Notes under the pieces: model-generated | What the model was told of the DNA's origin: nothing | Seen by the model: only the letters and a program-made list of their open reading frames with translations | Database searches by the model: none | In this document: in pieces, positions 5,513 to 5,810 of the stretch | Layout of the letters: every line of letters starts with the position of its first letter | Numbering within the stretch: the first letter of the stretch is position 1 | Source: Spirochaetales bacterium | GTDB lineage: Bacteria > Spirochaetota > Spirochaetia > Treponematales > UBA12059 | Assembly (NCBI GenBank): GCA_004525355.1 | Contig: SPCK01000147.1 | Span: forward strand, 1 to 5,810 | DNA length: 5,810 bases | Reading direction: 5' to 3' | Translations under genes and position numbers: made by a program

Positions 5513-5810
5513 CACCGGCGAGAGCTACCACGGCAATGCCCAGGATCGCCACAGCGACCAGCCACATCCACCAGGGCACCGGAGGCGCCGGGGTGCGTAC
5601 GGCGCTCGTCAGCACCGGGTCTTCATACCCGGGCGCGTCGAAGAATCCTGAATGCCCACATACGGGGCAACCGTCGCGAAAACGCGATGGCTCGGCACTG
5701 AATCCGCACGTCGGGCACAGTACGGACGTGAACAATCTTCCGCATTCCGGGCAGGACTTCTCGTCCCGGCCTACTTCGGCCCCGCAATGCTGACAATAGT
5801 AGCGGGGAGC
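5499..5810 (-). CDS. Tail-anchored double zinc-ribbon membrane protein (N-terminus outside the window)
   Basis: The frame is open from the right edge of the window to a TAA at 5501-5499, giving 103 visible residues. Four CxxC pairs at visible residues 6/9 (CQHC), 20/23 (CPEC), 32/35 (CPTC) and 48/51 (CPVC) make two zinc ribbons. A Pro-rich linker (PAPPVP, 74-79) leads to one membrane segment, about 80-102, that ends the protein with an Arg, so the ribbons should face the cytoplasm. An internal TTG at 5735 could start a shorter frame, but it would cut off the first ribbon, so the real start lies beyond base 5810. The first pair suggests only a few residues are missing. Proteins of this layout are common small hypotheticals in spirochaetes and clostridia; the ribbons may bind protein or nucleic acid. 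Function is unknown. Confidence 0.78.
   Translation of the reverse strand, partial: APRYYCQHCGAEVGRDEKSCPECGRLFTSVLCPTCGFSAEPSRFRDGCPVCGHSGFFDAPGYEDPVLTSAVRTPAPPVPWWMWLVAVAILGIAVVALAGAIFR

Noticed and set aside
5576..5600. GC-rich inverted repeat (GCACC ... GGTGC) near the convergent gene ends, considered as a terminator
   Set aside because: It is imperfect, lies inside the zinc-ribbon coding sequence and is not followed by a T tract on either strand.
5158..5793. A 211-codon plus-strand frame spanning the cupin and zinc-ribbon genes
   Set aside because: It is a Pro/Arg/Ser-rich out-of-frame translation of the cupin gene and then antisense to the CxxC gene; no motif supports it.

Overview
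The window is about 58-60% GC and densely coded, with six protein genes, two of them cut by the window edges. The organism is probably an anaerobic, moderately GC-rich bacterium. A spirochaete (Spirochaetota) is my best guess, because the tail-anchored double zinc ribbon, the stand-alone E2-like protein and the RmlC-like cupin resemble proteins I associate with Treponema and Spirochaeta relatives. This rests on remembered family resemblance, not on a marker gene, so it is tentative. No rRNA, tRNA, CRISPR array, insertion sequence or phage gene was seen.

Left part, minus strand (1-1073): a MobA/MocA-like nucleotidyltransferase (417-1073) is followed after 54 bases by the start of an exported TroA/BtuF-fold ABC-transporter binding protein (362 to beyond base 1). 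The pair suggests uptake of an oxyanion or metal chelate linked to molybdenum-cofactor maturation. The ligand cannot be read from the part visible.

Bases 1074-1242 form a divergent control region. It holds a perfect TATAAT for the minus-strand pair, a TATACT for the plus-strand genes, and a short CCGTAT repeat between and within them.

Centre and right, plus strand (1243-5512): four genes with gaps of 4, 38 and 28 bases look like one operon. They are a YbjN-domain protein, a ClpA-type two-ring AAA+ unfoldase with an IGF ClpP-docking loop, an E2-acyltransferase-fold protein whose catalytic His is Glu, and an RmlC-like cupin. The first two are closely coupled: the Shine-Dalgarno of the clpA-like gene lies in the last codons of the YbjN gene and can fold into a small hairpin. 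The YbjN protein sits where clpS often sits in proteobacteria, so an adaptor or chaperone role for it is a reasonable but untested hypothesis. In the ClpA-like protein the D1 pore loop has lost its tyrosine while D2 is canonical.

Right end, minus strand (5499-5810): a convergent gene for a small protein with four CxxC pairs and a C-terminal membrane anchor overlaps the cupin gene's 3' end by 14 bases and runs out of the window at its N-terminus.
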